DNA of 64,000 nt. Source: Caryophanales bacterium (GTDB lineage Bacteria > Bacillota_I > Bacilli_A > Izemoplasmatales > UBA1188). How positions within the stretch are numbered: position 1 is the first letter of the stretch; the number at the start of each line of letters is the position of its first letter. The stretch covers positions 1 to 64,000 of the forward strand of contig JAEEXP010000002.1 of assembly GCA_016287865.1 (NCBI GenBank), written 5' to 3'. Below are positions 47,869 through 58,945 of this stretch, piece by piece. The notes under the pieces are model-generated. The model worked only from the letters and a program-made list of their open reading frames with translations. It was not told where the DNA came from and did no database searches. Made by a program: the position numbers and the translations under genes.

Positions 47869-50390
47869 TATCTATTACCTCCTATGAATGTGATAACTAT
47901 AGTATTTTTATCTTTTAAATTATAATCATCAATAAATACTTTTCCATTATCAAGAGCTAAAGGTAAGCCGTTGAATGTAACTGATTCATTTTTACCTTCT
48001 TTAAGTGTTAGGTTAATTAATTTCCCTTTTACAATTACACTTAAAGATGCACTCTTAAATGGTATATGAGATAAAGGTCTAATAGTAATGCCTGATAGAT
48101 TTGGAGTAAATCCAAATACATCAAATACCATCATTTTAATTAATACATTAGCTGAACCAGTAAACCAGTCATTCATTGATTCACCATCAATACCTAAATC
48201 TTGGTTGTATCCATATGAGTTAGACATAATAGAAGGAGTGGTTGAGATGTATCTATGAGTTATTGGAAGAACCTTATATAATTCATTGAATGCATAATCA
48301 GGTTCATTCATTCTAAATAAACTCCAAATACCAAATAAAGCTCCATGAACATATGTAGCTGCGTTTTCTGCGGTACCTTTTGGAAGATTTACAATTCTTC
48401 CTACGCCTTTAGTTCCTCTTTTAAAATATGGTTCAAATGTCTTAAATCCATATTTAGATGAAAGTCTTAAATAAGCACCTAGAATATGATCTCTCATTTC
48501 AGGTTTAACATTAATCATTCCGCTTAATACAAAGAATGCATTAACGGTAAGTGAATCACGAGATTCACCGTCAGGGTCATTAAAGCTTCCAACTTTATAA
48601 CTTCTATTATCTCCCCAACCATGAAGAATTCGAAGTTGGTCTTCATTAGAATCTATAGCGTTTTTAAGTATTCCTTTTTCAATTGTTTTTCTAACTTTAT
48701 TATATTTATTAATTAGCTTTTTGTCATTATTAAACTTGCCTATTATTTGAACTACTTGATCTAAGTTTTCATATAGTTGAAGTGTAGTCATTACTGATAC
48801 ACCATTTCCAAACTCTTTCTTAGGGTCACTAGTAACGCCAAGACCATCTAGTGCGTCATTCCAGTCACCATATAAAGCTTTAACACAAGAAGTAGTTTTA
48901 TCAATATTATTTACTAAATAATCGGTAATTTTAATAAGATGCATATATACACTATCTTTAAGATCTGTATATTCAACTTTATTTCTTCCAACTATTTTAA
49001 AATAACCACAAGTCTCTTTAAGAATTGAATAATCACCAGTAAATGATAGATATCTATAAAGAGCATTAATTACCCAAACACCTTGATCAATAAAGGCACG
49101 AGTATCCATTTGAGGAATCTCTTTATCTCTTGGGATTGAATATTGTCTTGGAAGACGACCTGATGGGTCTGTGAAGTTTAATATTTCAAGTATCTTACTT
49201 CTAGCCTCGTCTGGTTTAAACATTAAACAAGCTTCAATCTGTTGAGCAACATCTCTTACTCCGAGTAAAGATACACCACTATTTTTAGCTAGTGCCGCAA
49301 ATTCAACTTGACCTTCAACGCTTCTTAAAAACTTAGTTAAAAGTTTTGCGTTAATATAGTTTTTACCATCATCAAAAGTCATTTTTAGTGATGGTTCTTT
49401 GAATGTCTTTTTAAGTGATTCAAGTTGATTATCAGCATATCCAGTTAAGTCTCTATTAATAAGTGATAATGCTTCATCTTTATTAAATCTTAAACTAATT
49501 ATGTAGTCTATTGATTCATCTTTAGAGCCTGATAGAGTAAATCCATAGATATCGCCTAAAATAGCGCTATCTGTGAATTGAGTAACTTTTCTTTCCCAAC
49601 CAAATTTACCAACTTCTAAAGTGGTTGCGTTATATATACCTAAAGTAGTAGAACCAGTGTATTCACTCTTAGATGTAGTATGTGATTCAGACTTAATTTT
49701 ATTAATGTTTAATACTCTATTTACTACTGCGAAATTATATAAAGATAAATTTCTATCAATATCCTCTACACTTTCAAATAATGCACCATCTTCAGTAAGA
49801 GATGCTTTTCTAAACCACTTAGTTTCAAAACATTCTTGTGGTGCATGCATAAGAATGAAGTTAAGATAAGTAGAAAAGTAAATATCTTTTTTAGCTCTGC
49901 CTGTATTAATTGCGATGACTGAGAAGATTGGTTCTTTCTTTTCGCTCATAAATACTCTTAATACAAATACTATTTTTTCAACAATAGTGAAATAATATGC
50001 GGCTTCTCTTTTAAATACTGTGAATCTTTCATATTCATCATGAGGACGTTTAGATACTTCAGTTAATGATATTACTTTAAATGTATTATCTTCATTTCTA
50101 ATTCCAGCGAAGAATCCGGTATAAGGCTCTTTTCCTTCACCTGTCTCAGGAATGAAATGGAAAGAAGATTCATTAATGGAGAAATAACCATTTGCGTTTG
50201 CCCAAATGGTTAGTCCATCTTTTGAATATGGATATCTTGTATTTCCAAATTCTCTTGATTCTTGAAGAATGATATTATCATCAAGAATAAAACAATTTGA
50301 AGCTACTTTAGATTCTTCAATTTTGTCTTTGTTACTTCTAAATTCTTGTACGAGTTTAAGAAGATTTAATGCTTCATCTTTAAAACTCAT
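47868..50390 (-). CDS. GH94-like carbohydrate phosphorylase (candidate N,N'-diacetylchitobiose phosphorylase)
   Basis: GH36-type/GH94 catalytic pattern VKALYGDWNDALDGLG; YVHGALFGIWSL; operonic with nagB-nagA. Confidence 0.8.
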   Translation of the reverse strand: MSFKDEALNLLKLVQEFRSNKDKIEESKVASNCFILDDNIILQESREFGNTRYPYSKDGLTIWANANGYFSINESSFHFIPETGEGKEPYTGFFAGIRNEDNTFKVISLTEVSKRPHDEYERFTVFKREAAYYFTIVEKIVFVLRVFMSEKKEPIFSVIAINTGRAKKDIYFSTYLNFILMHAPQECFETKWFRKASLTEDGALFESVEDIDRNLSLYNFAVVNRVLNINKIKSESHTTSKSEYTGSTTLGIYNATTLEVGKFGWERKVTQFTDSAILGDIYGFTLSGSKDESIDYIISLRFNKDEALSLINRDLTGYADNQLESLKKTFKEPSLKMTFDDGKNYINAKLLTKFLRSVEGQVEFAALAKNSGVSLLGVRDVAQQIEACLMFKPDEARSKILEILNFTDPSGRLPRQYSIPRDKEIPQMDTRAFIDQGVWVINALYRYLSFTGDYSILKETCGYFKIVGRNKVEYTDLKDSVYMHLIKITDYLVNNIDKTTSCVKALYGDWNDALDGLGVTSDPKKEFGNGVSVMTTLQLYENLDQVVQIIGKFNNDKKLINKYNKVRKTIEKGILKNAIDSNEDQLRILHGWGDNRSYKVGSFNDPDGESRDSLTVNAFFVLSGMINVKPEMRDHILGAYLRLSSKYGFKTFEPYFKRGTKGVGRIVNLPKGTAENAATYVHGALFGIWSLFRMNEPDYAFNELYKVLPITHRYISTTPSIMSNSYGYNQDLGIDGESMNDWFTGSANVLIKMMVFDVFGFTPNLSGITIRPLSHIPFKSASLSVIVKGKLINLTLKEGKNESVTFNGLPLALDNGKVFIDDYNLKDKNTIVITFIGGNR

Positions 50391-50394
50391 TTTA

Positions 50395-51825
50395 TTATAA
50401 ACCTGCCTGTTGTTTCTTAGAATCCCATTGTGACTTAGCTGCTTGAGCTATATCACTAAATGCTTTATCAAGTGATGTTCCTTTTAACATGTTTTCATAT
50501 GGACGGAGTCCACCAGTAAACCAAATATCAATTAATCCAGATAAATACATAAACTTAGTTGTCTTATCGTCGCCATCATTTAGTTTAGGATAATTAGTAA
50601 AGGCTTTTGTATATTGACTTCTGATGTTTAGAAGATTCTTTGTAAATGAGTTAGTTGCATCACTATCTTGATAGTTGCAGTCATAAGCAAGAAGACCATT
50701 GGCTTCCTTTAAGAATGTCTTACAACCAAAATCACTAACGATTAACTTGATTAACGCTTTAGCTTCAACTTGATGAGTTGATGTAGCTGGAATTGCAAAG
50801 TATTGATCTTCACCAATTGTATATAGAATGTTTTCTTCAACAGCATTTGGAGCTGTAGGAGTCTTCATTAATGCGAGTTCAAATTCTTCACTATTAATTT
50901 CATAACCTAAGATTTCATTATAAATCCAGTCAGAGTTAAACATCATAGCAGCTTCGCCTCTTGCGAACTTTCTTTGTGCATCGTGGTTATCAAGACCAGA
51001 ACAATTCTCAAGAACGTAATCAGTATTTCCAATTAATGCTTGCCACATAGAAGTGGCTTCTTTAAGTTTTGCATATGTAGAATTTTGTGATGAATCAAAG
51101 TTAGAAGCAGAAGAGTAGTTTAAGAATTCTTTGATATTAGCTTCGCCAGCAAGTTGAGCCCACCAAGTATATACAGCATAATCGAAGTAGTCAGTGTTTT
51201 GACCAGTATATACAAATGGAGCAACAGTATAAGATTGGTTTTCTACTGGTAATGCTTCATTAACGATTGTTTCACATAAATCTAATAATTCTTGATAAGT
51301 TGTAGGAACTCTCCAACCATTGTTTTCAAACATTTTCTTATTATAGAAGATTCCACCTGTTGCTTTAATCCAAGGAAGTCTATATGTATGAAGTTTTCCT
51401 TGTGAATCTGGGTAATAGATACTATTTCTATATTCTTGTGATACTTTATCTTTTAACTTAACTCCATCAACTAAATCTTCCATGATGTCATCAAGTTCAG
51501 CAAATTTACCTTGAGCTGCATAAGTCATCCAGTCAACGCCAACAGAAATATATAAGTCATCATCATTCTTTTTAGAATTTATATTTTTATTAATAACTTG
51601 ATCCTCATTAGCAGTAGCTTCTAAGTCCACTTTAATAGTAGGATTATCTAATTCAAATTTTTCAATAATTTTATTCATCCATGTAATACCATAACCTCTA
51701 TTTAATACATGAACTTTAATGTGTGTTTTACCATCAACATTTGTCTTTTTACAGCCAATAAGAACAAACGCAAACAAAAGAAGTGCAATAAAACTAAAAC
51801 ACATCTTAAAAATATTTTTTCTCAT
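50395..51825 (-). CDS. Extracellular solute-binding protein family 1 (sugar ABC transporter lipoprotein)
   Basis: LIGCKKTN lipobox; FARGEAAMMFNSDWIYNEI; YQELLDLCETIV. Confidence 0.9.
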   Translation of the reverse strand: MRKNIFKMCFSFIALLLFAFVLIGCKKTNVDGKTHIKVHVLNRGYGITWMNKIIEKFELDNPTIKVDLEATANEDQVINKNINSKKNDDDLYISVGVDWMTYAAQGKFAELDDIMEDLVDGVKLKDKVSQEYRNSIYYPDSQGKLHTYRLPWIKATGGIFYNKKMFENNGWRVPTTYQELLDLCETIVNEALPVENQSYTVAPFVYTGQNTDYFDYAVYTWWAQLAGEANIKEFLNYSSASNFDSSQNSTYAKLKEATSMWQALIGNTDYVLENCSGLDNHDAQRKFARGEAAMMFNSDWIYNEILGYEINSEEFELALMKTPTAPNAVEENILYTIGEDQYFAIPATSTHQVEAKALIKLIVSDFGCKTFLKEANGLLAYDCNYQDSDATNSFTKNLLNIRSQYTKAFTNYPKLNDGDDKTTKFMYLSGLIDIWFTGGLRPYENMLKGTSLDKAFSDIAQAAKSQWDSKKQQAGL

Positions 51826-52036
51826 AAAATTCTCCTATTTACCTATTTTTAGATATTTTTAACAAATTTAAAAAACTACTTTAATACTACTATATATCAA
51901 AGATATTGTCAATAGAAATGAATATAAAAAAAGATTAACTAATTAAAAATACCTATGTTTTTTAAGTTAATTAAATAATATGTTGAATTAAGCCATTTTA
52001 TATGTTAAAATTTTAGTAGATTGAGGACTTGTTTAT

Positions 52037-53623
52037 ATGAATAAACTTTGGAAAAAACCAATTTTATTTCTATTTTTAGGCATTTTTTTGCTACTTATAG
52101 TAGGCTGTTCAAAGAAAAGTACAATTAATGTTGACAGTAGAAATAAATACATGAATGATTACTATAATAGATTATCTTCGCATAAAAAGAGCGATTCTCC
52201 TTTACTATATGAGGGAATTGAATTAGATTTAGATAATCTATTCTTTGACGACTTTATGGACGGAGTCAATAAAGATAATTGGTATATTGCTAATCAAGCA
52301 TGGGGTACTGGAGGTAACGGTGGTGTTATCAAAGAGAATGTTGGATATACTGATGATGGAATCTTAGTCCTTAAAGGCAATGGAAAATATTATACAGAAG
52401 GAAAGGTAAAAGGAGTTGGTTCATATAAGGATGGATCACTTACTGGAGCTGCCTTAATTTCAAAGTTCACAACAAGACCTGGTAGATATCAAATTAAGAT
52501 GAAAGTATTACCTAGACTAGGTGCGTGTACTGCCTTCTGGGTTTATTCATATGATCAATCAAATGGAAATAACCATGAAATAGATATAGAGCTTCCAGGT
52601 GGAGCTAATTCTACACATGTTATTTCATTTGAAAATGTATTAAATACTAACTACATTACAGTTCAAATGAGAGAATCACAAGATACAAAGTTAACTGAAC
52701 TTGAAGGAATGGATGAAAACTTTGTAGCTTTAAATGACGGAAACTGGCATACCTTTGGATTTGATTGGTATACTGACCCTGAACTTGTAGTTTATTACAT
52801 TGATGGTGTAGTAACCGCAGTATCAAATGTGTTTGTACCATTTGCGGATACTCGTCTTTGGCTTGGTTTATGGTTCCCTAATACATCGGGATTTGTAGGA
52901 GAAGCACTCTTTGAATCAGATGCAATGTATGTAGATTGGGTTGAGTATATTCCATTTAAGAATCAACCATGTGACACTCTTGAAACTACATTTGGAAGAG
53001 ACCAAGTCGCAGCTGATGATGAATATCCTACTACTCCAATTTCAATTGAAACACCTAACAAAGTATCTAATGCAACATTTGAATACGCAAAAACTCATAG
53101 TGATTATGAAAATTATGGTTGGGACTTCAATAAGAGAAACTTAACTAGTGATGAAACTGCGTATTTAAAGAATAAATATAAAGAAGACTATCTAAGTAAT
53201 AATCCGGACGCAACTGATGAAGAGATTAATGATTATATAAATGAAAAGTTAAAAGAACTAAGAAAAACGACATCTTTAAATAATTTCACAAGAATCCTTT
53301 CAAATTCAGGAATGAATGATTCTTATGGAATAGAAGTTAAAGATATAGGAAGAGTGAGACAAGTAATAGATTCTATCTATGATGGATATAATATTGATTT
53401 TAGTTTCTACGCAAAAGGAAAAGGAAAAGTAACTATTCAATTCCAAAATAATATAGATTCTAAGATTAGTGAAATTGTATTCGACATTGATGAATTAGAT
53501 TATAAGAATTTTAAATATCAAGGTATAGCTCCAGAAGGAACTAAGAAAATCATGATTATGGTCGATACAACACTTAATAATGTTGTTTACGCTGATGACT
53601 TCAGTATGTATATCAATAGGTGA
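52037..53623 (+). CDS. Secreted lipoprotein with GH16-like domain and C-terminal carbohydrate-binding-like domain
   Basis: LIVGCSKK lipobox; NHEIDIELPGG catalytic motif; WHTFGFDWYTDPELVVYYIDGV. Confidence 0.9.
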   Translation: MNKLWKKPILFLFLGIFLLLIVGCSKKSTINVDSRNKYMNDYYNRLSSHKKSDSPLLYEGIELDLDNLFFDDFMDGVNKDNWYIANQAWGTGGNGGVIKENVGYTDDGILVLKGNGKYYTEGKVKGVGSYKDGSLTGAALISKFTTRPGRYQIKMKVLPRLGACTAFWVYSYDQSNGNNHEIDIELPGGANSTHVISFENVLNTNYITVQMRESQDTKLTELEGMDENFVALNDGNWHTFGFDWYTDPELVVYYIDGVVTAVSNVFVPFADTRLWLGLWFPNTSGFVGEALFESDAMYVDWVEYIPFKNQPCDTLETTFGRDQVAADDEYPTTPISIETPNKVSNATFEYAKTHSDYENYGWDFNKRNLTSDETAYLKNKYKEDYLSNNPDATDEEINDYINEKLKELRKTTSLNNFTRILSNSGMNDSYGIEVKDIGRVRQVIDSIYDGYNIDFSFYAKGKGKVTIQFQNNIDSKISEIVFDIDELDYKNFKYQGIAPEGTKKIMIMVDTTLNNVVYADDFSMYINR

Positions 53624-53627
53624 TTAT

Positions 53628-54572
53628 ATGATAAAAGGTAAAAGGAGAATTACTAAATCCCAAAAGAAGGATTGGTTATTTGTATTAATAATGCTTTTAT
53701 ACCCAGTACTACAATTCGTTATAGTCTGGGCTTTTGTCAATATTGGATCTTTAGTTATTGCATTCCAACAAACAGATATTAGAGGAAATACTACTTGGTC
53801 ACTAGTAAACTTTAAGTATGCATTTGACTCAATATTCCATTCAACACTAAATACGACAGGAATCAGTGGACTAACTGATGGAATAGTAATGATTATTAAC
53901 TCATTAGGTTATGCGGTTATTACTATCTTTGTATCAATTCCTTTGTCTATGATATTTGCGTACTTTTTAAGTAAAGAAATGCCATTCGCAGGAGTATTTA
54001 GAGTAATATTCTTCCTCCCTAACGTTATTCCAGTAGTGGCACTTACTATGGCATATAATATGCCACTAAAACCTAATGGATATATTTATGAGTTCCTAAA
54101 TTTATTTGGGAAAGCATTTGATATATATAATAGATGGCCGACATCACAACTAATGGTTTATGTATATTGTGTGTGGGCAGGCCTTGGATATAATATTATT
54201 CTTTTAAGTGCGGCAATCGGAAGAATTCCAAAAGAAATCTTTGAATCTGCGAAGATTGATGGAGTAACACATATCAAAGAATTCTTTATGATTGTAGTAC
54301 CACTATCTTGGCCTACAATAGTAACTTTAATTGTTGTAGGACTAACTAATGTGCTTACACTATACTTACAACCTTACCTATTAACTAATGGTACGGGAAG
54401 AGGAAGCACATGGACAATTGCGATGGAGATATTCAGTAATACATCTCAATTTAACCCAATCAACTATAACTCAATGGCGGCGAAAGGCCTCATGTTATCA
54501 CTTGTATGGGCACCAATTGTTCTTGGAGTAAGAAGACTCCTATCAAATGTCAACAAGGATGTTGATTTCTAG
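53628..54572 (+). CDS. Sugar ABC transporter permease
   Basis: Multi-TM; EIFESAKIDGVTHIKEFFMIVVPLSWPTIVTLIVVG (EAA loop). Confidence 0.9.
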   Translation: MIKGKRRITKSQKKDWLFVLIMLLYPVLQFVIVWAFVNIGSLVIAFQQTDIRGNTTWSLVNFKYAFDSIFHSTLNTTGISGLTDGIVMIINSLGYAVITIFVSIPLSMIFAYFLSKEMPFAGVFRVIFFLPNVIPVVALTMAYNMPLKPNGYIYEFLNLFGKAFDIYNRWPTSQLMVYVYCVWAGLGYNIILLSAAIGRIPKEIFESAKIDGVTHIKEFFMIVVPLSWPTIVTLIVVGLTNVLTLYLQPYLLTNGTGRGSTWTIAMEIFSNTSQFNPINYNSMAAKGLMLSLVWAPIVLGVRRLLSNVNKDVDF

Positions 54573-54583
54573 GAGGTTATATT

Positions 54584-55447
54584 ATGGATAAGAAAAGAAG
54601 AATTCATCATAAAAGAAGAAAAATGTCTGCTCCAATGATAATAGTATTTATACTATTCATCATCTATTCAATCAGTATTCTTGCCCCATTTATTTGGATG
54701 TTTATTAACTCGTTTAAGAGTGTTCAAGAATATAATTCAGGTAATTATTTTGGATTACCTAAAGTAATTAAGTTTAGTAATATAGTTGAAGTACTAAAGT
54801 TTGAGATTCATTCTCAAAGTATCTTAAGTATGTTTATCACAAGTATCATTTTAACTGTCACAGGTACTGTCGTTAACGTATTCTTTAGTGCTGTCTCAGC
54901 TTATGTAATTGCGAAATATAAATTCCCTGGAAGAAAGATTATCTATTCAATCGCAATTATTACAATGATTATTCCTATCGTAGGAACTTTACCTGCGATG
55001 GTTAGAATGATGGAAACATTTGGTCTTGATGATTCAATACTTGGAGTATTATTCTTATATTCTGGATGTTTCGGATTTAACTTTGTACTACTTCATAGTT
55101 CATTTAAATCTATTAGTTGGCAATACGCAGAAGCTGCGATTATGGATGGAGCTAATAGATTCCAAATCATGTTCCTTGTAATGTTCCCTATAGCTAAAGG
55201 ACCAATTGTTGCAGTATCCGTACTTGAAGCTATCGCTATTTGGAATGATTATTCTACACCATTCCTCTTCATGAAATCTAATACAACACTCGCAGTAGGA
55301 CTTGAACAGCTTCAAACTGCCGCACAAGGAAAGTATCCACTTCAATTTGCGGCTACAATGATTGCGGTTATCCCAATCGTGATATTATTCGCTATATTCC
55401 AAAAAACTATTATAAGAAATACTGTCGCAGGAGGCTTAAAAGGATAA
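54584..55447 (+). CDS. Sugar ABC transporter permease
   Basis: QYAEAAIMDGANRFQIMFLVMFPIAKGPIVAVSVLEAIAIWNDY (EAA loop). Confidence 0.93.
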   Translation: MDKKRRIHHKRRKMSAPMIIVFILFIIYSISILAPFIWMFINSFKSVQEYNSGNYFGLPKVIKFSNIVEVLKFEIHSQSILSMFITSIILTVTGTVVNVFFSAVSAYVIAKYKFPGRKIIYSIAIITMIIPIVGTLPAMVRMMETFGLDDSILGVLFLYSGCFGFNFVLLHSSFKSISWQYAEAAIMDGANRFQIMFLVMFPIAKGPIVAVSVLEAIAIWNDYSTPFLFMKSNTTLAVGLEQLQTAAQGKYPLQFAATMIAVIPIVILFAIFQKTIIRNTVAGGLKG

Positions 55448-58400
55448 TGAAAAAGATATTAATCTATTTAAGTTTACTTTTATCATTAGTATTCTTAACT
55501 TCATGCGCTAAATATACATATAAAATTGATCAAGAGAAGATCTACATTAGAGATGGAATGACTCTAGATATTTCAAACGATAAGAATATATCTTATAAAG
55601 TATTGAGTAAAATAGATGGAGTATCTATTAATGGGTCTACTATAACTATCTCTGATTCAGTTAAAAATGGTACACAAATCCTTATTGGACTTTTTAATAA
55701 GGATACTTTTATTGCGACTATGATTGGTGAAGTTAAAAAAGATATAGCTAATCCAGTCATTTCATTTACTAATTTAAGTAATAATGTAAAAGACGGAGAT
55801 GATATTAAAGCTTCATCATCTCCAGTTATGTCTATAACTTATAGTTTAAAGAATAACCCAGTGGGTATTCTAATAAATTCTTCTAGTGGTACACTTCATT
55901 TCCTTGATAGTGTTATAGAAGGCACTAAATTTACTGTTATCGCTAGCGCTGGTGGCGCAACTATTGAAAAAGAATTTATCTACGCCAAAGAAAACCTAGT
56001 TACTATAAAAGAAGGAAAAGAAAAATTAATCGTTAGTTCAGATGATCCATTTGAACTTGAAGTATCTTTAGATTTTAAAGGCAATACTGAAGCGATTAAT
56101 GAAGGAATACTCGCAGTAGAACTTAACGGAAAAAAACTTAATCAAAGTGAATATTCATTTATTTCTGATGATCAAACATTAGTTATTAGTGGTAATTCAT
56201 TTAAGAATCTTCCACTAGGATTTAATAAATTAAATATTGTGACTTTAAGAAACTCTATCGAAGGAGAAGTTCTTGTCGCACACTTTATCTCAACCCCAGA
56301 AGATTTAGCTAATATTAATAATACTATTGAATCACTTAATTCATATTATGTCTTAAGCGCAGATATAGATCTTAAAGATTATTTAAGTAAAGGTTCTAAG
56401 GGTTATAACGCTGGAAAAGGATGGAATCCAATTGGTCTTTATAAAGACACAACTGATTCAAGCGCAACTGAATATGCATTTGGTGGTTATTTCGATGGAA
56501 ATGGACACACTATATCTAATTTATATATTAATAGAAATGATGAAAGAGGATTTAACTCTGGACTTTTTGGTTATACCACAGTTAATTCTGTGATTATGAA
56601 CTTAAATGTATCTTCAGATAAAGATCAAACTTATAAGGTTTGTAGTTATTCTGGAGGACTAGTTGGTGCAAATAACGGTACTATTTTAAATTGTAGTGCT
56701 GATGTAGATATCACAGCTGATGATGCACATAAAGTTTTAGGCGGATTTGTTGGACGTAATGAAGGCACCATTAGAAACTCATACTCTATAGGCGCTGTTT
56801 ATTCATCTAATCAAGCTGGTGGCTTTGCTGGTCTTGATATGGGTTTAATTGAAAACTCATATTCAATTCATTCTGACCTACTCTTTGATTCAACTGGAGT
56901 AAGTGATAAAAATTATGTGTTTGAATCAAAAGAGTTATTACTTGCATCAGGATTTACTACACTTAATTATCCATGGATATTAAGAATAAATGATTATCCA
57001 TATATTGAGTCAGTAATCGTAAATAACTCAATTAAAGATATAAAAGTATTAAATCAAGAGTTATATGTCACAAAAGGTGACACATTTAAAGTAGAAATAG
57101 AAGCTATCCCTAAAATAGTAGACACTATCTACACTAAAGAATTTGAAATAATTGAAGGTAATGGTGTAACTATTAATGATCAAGGAATAGTTTCTACAAC
57201 TCAAGCCCAAGATGACTATTTTAAAGTAAAAGTTAAAATGGGTAATATTGAAAAAATAATAAAAGTAAATGTCTATCAAAAACCTAAATCAATCAATTTT
57301 AGGGATACTCAAGAATACACAGTGTCCGCAGGTGATTATATTAAACTTGATGGATATGTGCTACCAGAAAAAGCTCTTCAAGATATTAGATATCAAATAA
57401 CGTCACCTCTTCCAGGAGTTAGAATGTATAGCGATGACGTTATTGAAATTAAAAGAGATGCCTCTTCAGGAACATTTGAAGTAACAGCTTATGCTAGAGA
57501 TATCACAAAAACTATCACTATTAATGTAATTGGTTTTGAAACATTTATAGATTCTACTAAATATTTATTAAGTGATAGAGAAGAAAATGTAGTATTCACT
57601 CTTCCAAGTGGCGCGACAAGTGAATTAGTCACAGTTAAAGCTTACTCAAAAGTTGTTGAATACACAGTTGATGGTGATAACGTAACTATCACATCAACTT
57701 GGCTTAAAGAATTATATGGTGAGAGAATCCCTATTGATTTCGTTACTAAAACTAAAACTTATACGGGTGAGGTTAGAGTGTTAAAGAATCAATATGAATC
57801 ATTCTATACAGTTTATCCAAGAAATACTTTTAAAACATTCCCTAATAATACCTATAGTATTGGCAGTGACTTTAGTGAAGATATCAAGTTTACTCTTCCT
57901 GATACCTTTGATACTTCAAAGATTAAGAGTATCAAGAGATACTATGATGAAATAGAAAGTTCTATAGAAGGATTTAATCTCACACTTAGATATAATGACT
58001 TTAAGGATTTCACAAATAGTGCTGTCCCTGTAGTTATTACACTTGATGATGATACTAAATATTTACTTGAAGTAAATGTATATAGTGATTCAATTAGTTC
58101 ATTCTATTACTTATCAAGAAATAAAGATATTATCTTTAGTGGTCAATCACTAGTAAAAGAAACTGATGAATTGAATAATATTGAACTAGTAGTTGGTGGT
58201 GATATAAAAGATATCAAGTTATACTATGAATCAATTAACTATAGTAAAACTTCAAATAAAATAATAATCGATTTAAGCAATAAGAATTTAGATAAATTTA
58301 AAAAGATTCCTTTAGTAATTACTGCGTCAGATAATTCAAGAGTTGGATATTCTTTAATTATCGTAGATGATAAAGAAGAGGATATTATTATTTCTTCAAA

Positions 58401-58944
58401 AGAAGAATTTATTGAATTTAAGAATGACCACAGTAATTATTCAAAGAATATAGTACTTATTAATGATATAGATTTTGAAGGAATGTCTCTTTCGTCTATT
58501 GGGAGTAATAAAGATGGTGGAGAGTTCACTGGAAAATTCTTTGGAAATGGATACGCACTTAAAAACTTAAACATCACAAGAAATGATTTCTCTGGAGAAT
58601 ATATGTCTGAAGGAGAACTTAAAGGTGATGAGACAGTTAATAAATACCATTCATCATATTACGTTGTAGGATTATTCTCAGTACTTAAAGGAGAATTATA
58701 TGATCTTACACTAGAAAATGTAAATGTATGTCCAACATTTAATTCAACTAAAACTGGAAACTATGTTGGTATAATTAGTGGAAAACTAGAAGGTAAAGCA
58801 ATAAATATTAATTTAATAAACTGTAATTCTGACGCTGCGGCAGACGGTAGCCAAAGAGTAGTAGGAATTATATATGCTACATCATCAGCTGATGCAGTGT
58901 ATGAAGTTATTTATAATGGACAACTCATACAAGGAGGAAAATAA
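55447..58944 (+). CDS. Large surface lipoprotein with GLUG-like motifs
   Basis: LVFLTSCAKYT lipobox; GYFDGNGHTISNLYINRNDERGFNSGLFGY; GKFFGNGYALKNLNITR. Confidence 0.8.
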   Translation: MKKILIYLSLLLSLVFLTSCAKYTYKIDQEKIYIRDGMTLDISNDKNISYKVLSKIDGVSINGSTITISDSVKNGTQILIGLFNKDTFIATMIGEVKKDIANPVISFTNLSNNVKDGDDIKASSSPVMSITYSLKNNPVGILINSSSGTLHFLDSVIEGTKFTVIASAGGATIEKEFIYAKENLVTIKEGKEKLIVSSDDPFELEVSLDFKGNTEAINEGILAVELNGKKLNQSEYSFISDDQTLVISGNSFKNLPLGFNKLNIVTLRNSIEGEVLVAHFISTPEDLANINNTIESLNSYYVLSADIDLKDYLSKGSKGYNAGKGWNPIGLYKDTTDSSATEYAFGGYFDGNGHTISNLYINRNDERGFNSGLFGYTTVNSVIMNLNVSSDKDQTYKVCSYSGGLVGANNGTILNCSADVDITADDAHKVLGGFVGRNEGTIRNSYSIGAVYSSNQAGGFAGLDMGLIENSYSIHSDLLFDSTGVSDKNYVFESKELLLASGFTTLNYPWILRINDYPYIESVIVNNSIKDIKVLNQELYVTKGDTFKVEIEAIPKIVDTIYTKEFEIIEGNGVTINDQGIVSTTQAQDDYFKVKVKMGNIEKIIKVNVYQKPKSINFRDTQEYTVSAGDYIKLDGYVLPEKALQDIRYQITSPLPGVRMYSDDVIEIKRDASSGTFEVTAYARDITKTITINVIGFETFIDSTKYLLSDREENVVFTLPSGATSELVTVKAYSKVVEYTVDGDNVTITSTWLKELYGERIPIDFVTKTKTYTGEVRVLKNQYESFYTVYPRNTFKTFPNNTYSIGSDFSEDIKFTLPDTFDTSKIKSIKRYYDEIESSIEGFNLTLRYNDFKDFTNSAVPVVITLDDDTKYLLEVNVYSDSISSFYYLSRNKDIIFSGQSLVKETDELNNIELVVGGDIKDIKLYYESINYSKTSNKIIIDLSNKNLDKFKKIPLVITASDNSRVGYSLIIVDDKEEDIIISSKEEFIEFKNDHSNYSKNIVLINDIDFEGMSLSSIGSNKDGGEFTGKFFGNGYALKNLNITRNDFSGEYMSEGELKGDETVNKYHSSYYVVGLFSVLKGELYDLTLENVNVCPTFNSTKTGNYVGIISGKLEGKAININLINCNSDAAADGSQRVVGIIYATSSADAVYEVIYNGQLIQGGK

Positions 58945-58945
58945 A